Below, piece after piece: positions 13,118 to 13,660 of a stretch of 13,660 nt of DNA (its first letter is position 1; each line of letters starts with the position of its first letter). Where the stretch lies: positions 1-13,660 of the forward strand of contig JAGGSX010000178.1 in NCBI GenBank assembly GCA_021158865.1, written 5' to 3'. The translations under genes and the position numbers were made by a program. The stretch comes from Thermoplasmata archaeon. Its GTDB lineage: Archaea; Thermoplasmatota; E2; UBA202; JdFR-43. Under the pieces are notes generated by a model. That model saw nothing but the letters and a program-made list of their open reading frames with translations. It had not been told where the DNA came from and made no database searches.

Positions 13118-13516
13118 ATGTTTCCAATGTTAAGTCAGGTATTTAAAAAAATATTCAAAAAGCCTTTCACCAATTTGTTTCCAGTTAAATATGCTCCAAA
13201 AAGCATGAAAAAATTTAAAGAAGATGTTGAAAAGAAAAAGATAAAGACTAATCCACCTATTCCATTGCCAGAAAATTTTAGAGGAAAAATTTTATATGAC
13301 AAAGAAAAATGTATTGGTTGCCAACTATGTATAAAAGTTTGTCCTCCAAAGGCAATAGAATTTAAAAAGGAAGAAAAGAAAATAAGAATATATGTAGCAA
13401 GATGCATTTTTTGTAGCCAATGTAATGATATATGCCCTGTTGGAGCTTTAAATATGAGTTCTGACTTTCTTTTGGCAAGTGACAACAAACTTGAGGAAAA
13501 TTTGATTGTGGAATAA
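13118..13516 (+). CDS. mbhN: Mbh ferredoxin-like subunit N (two [4Fe-4S] clusters)
   Basis: This 132-residue NuoI-like electron-entry subunit has complete motifs C65-x2-C68-x2-C71-x3-C75-P and C96-x2-C99-x2-C102-x3-C106-P. The first 60 residues are basic and hydrophobic (VFKKIFKKPFTNLFPVKYAP, then a lysine-rich stretch), a region that in relatives contacts the membrane arm and the large subunit. It closes the operon. An alternative ATG four codons in (13127) cannot be excluded. GGTGGGA before the mbhM stop serves as ribosome binding site. No clear terminator follows; a gene on the opposite strand converges. Confidence 0.93.
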   Translation: MFPMLSQVFKKIFKKPFTNLFPVKYAPKSMKKFKEDVEKKKIKTNPPIPLPENFRGKILYDKEKCIGCQLCIKVCPPKAIEFKKEEKKIRIYVARCIFCSQCNDICPVGALNMSSDFLLASDNKLEENLIVE

Positions 13517-13660
13517 GAAAATAGATAAAACCATACCATAAAGAAGCAGAGAAGGGCAAGCCCGCAATAGCTGGCTTTAGCCATTCTAAATAATTCTTAC
13601 TTCCAGCCACTATTGGCATGGCTATTATCTCTGCAGTTTCGTATGAATGTATCTTCTTTA
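13362..13660 (-). CDS. cutA: CutA-like divalent-cation tolerance protein, 5' end outside window, abnormal C-terminus
   Basis: Read on the minus strand, the frame enters from beyond 13660 and gives IHSYETAEIIAMPIVAGS then KNYLEWL. This is the conserved C-terminal part of CutA1 (family pattern H-x-YE-x-PEI-I/V-x-x-P, then YLxW), a small trimeric protein linked to metal tolerance. Family members end within about ten residues of the tryptophan, near 13580 here. The open frame instead runs about 70 residues further to a stop at 13362-13364, with its last roughly 150 nt antisense to mbhN. The extension has no CutA resemblance. Either the normal stop was lost or there is a frameshift (natural or assembly error). 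The CutA call rests on about 25 residues. Confidence 0.6.
   Translation of the reverse strand, partial: KKIHSYETAEIIAMPIVAGSKNYLEWLKPAIAGLPFSASLWYGFIYFLIPQSNFPQVCCHLPKESQNSYLKLQQGIYHYIGYKKCILLHIFLFSFLPF
13554..13582. terminator. Two short G+C hairpins between converging mbhN and cutA-like genes
   Basis: GGGC-AA-GCCC (13554-13563) and GGCT-TT-AGCC (13573-13582) are two back-to-back small stems in otherwise A+T-rich DNA. They sit in the space where converging transcripts would end. The loops of two bases are too tight for stable stems on their own, and no long T run follows on the plus strand, so function is doubtful. Confidence 0.25.

Noticed and set aside
13135..13584. 149-codon minus-strand open frame opposite mbhN
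   Set aside because: It is a shadow of mbhN with Phe/Leu/Ser-rich content. The frame with CutA similarity is a different one.
1..13660. tRNA, rRNA, CRISPR array or riboswitch
   Set aside because: No cloverleaf-like segment, no regularly spaced repeat array and no conserved leader structure was seen; intergenic spaces are short and the first genes appear leaderless.

Overview
This is A+T-rich archaeal DNA. The archaeal signs are a uL16/L10e ribosomal protein gene, TATA boxes about 25 nt upstream of start codons with no room for a leader (leaderless first genes), Shine-Dalgarno sites in front of the internal operon genes, and a 14-gene membrane-bound hydrogenase (Mbh) operon in the gene order known from Thermococcales. 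The secreted PKD-domain surface protein and general sequence style fit a euryarchaeon, perhaps of the Thermoplasmatota. That placement is an inference, not something the sequence proves.

Layout. Positions 1-1496 (minus strand) hold most of a secreted surface protein with a signal peptide, a propeller-like repeat region, a PKD domain and a C-terminal repeated GWN module; its 3' end lies beyond the left edge. Directly upstream, in the same orientation, is an IS6/IS240-like transposase gene (1522-2235). Positions 2355-2861 (plus strand) encode ribosomal protein uL16 (L10e). From 3116 to 13516 everything is plus strand and bioenergetic. First comes a four-gene unit (large subunit, two-cluster ferredoxin, small subunit, NuoC-like; 3116-5552) resembling the electron-input arm of the Mbx/MBS type, in which both bridging [NiFe] cysteines are replaced by acidic residues. 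Then comes the complete mbhABCDEFGHIJKLMN operon (5637-13516): an Mrp-type sodium/proton antiporter module (A-H), a linker subunit (I) and a true [NiFe]-hydrogenase module (J-N). The right edge carries the end of a cutA-like gene on the minus strand.

How it works together. MbhN, MbhJ, MbhK and MbhL take electrons from reduced ferredoxin and make H2 at a canonical [NiFe] site. MbhM anchors them to the membrane, and the Mrp subunits turn the redox energy into an ion gradient. The preceding L-N-J-K unit has all soluble subunits of a related complex but no NuoH-like anchor and no antiporter genes of its own here. It is driven by a promoter nearly identical to the mbh promoter (53 of 54 positions over 3054-3107 versus 5575-5628, each ending 8 nt before a start codon). 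The simplest hypothesis is a second, interchangeable electron-input arm (sulfur-reducing or otherwise non-hydrogenase) that uses the shared Mbh membrane module and is co-regulated with it.

The unit is also bracketed by direct repeats of about 110-127 bp that include the 3' end of its NuoC-like gene, so it has the structure of a cassette that recombination could remove or amplify. This cassette is the most notable thing in the window.
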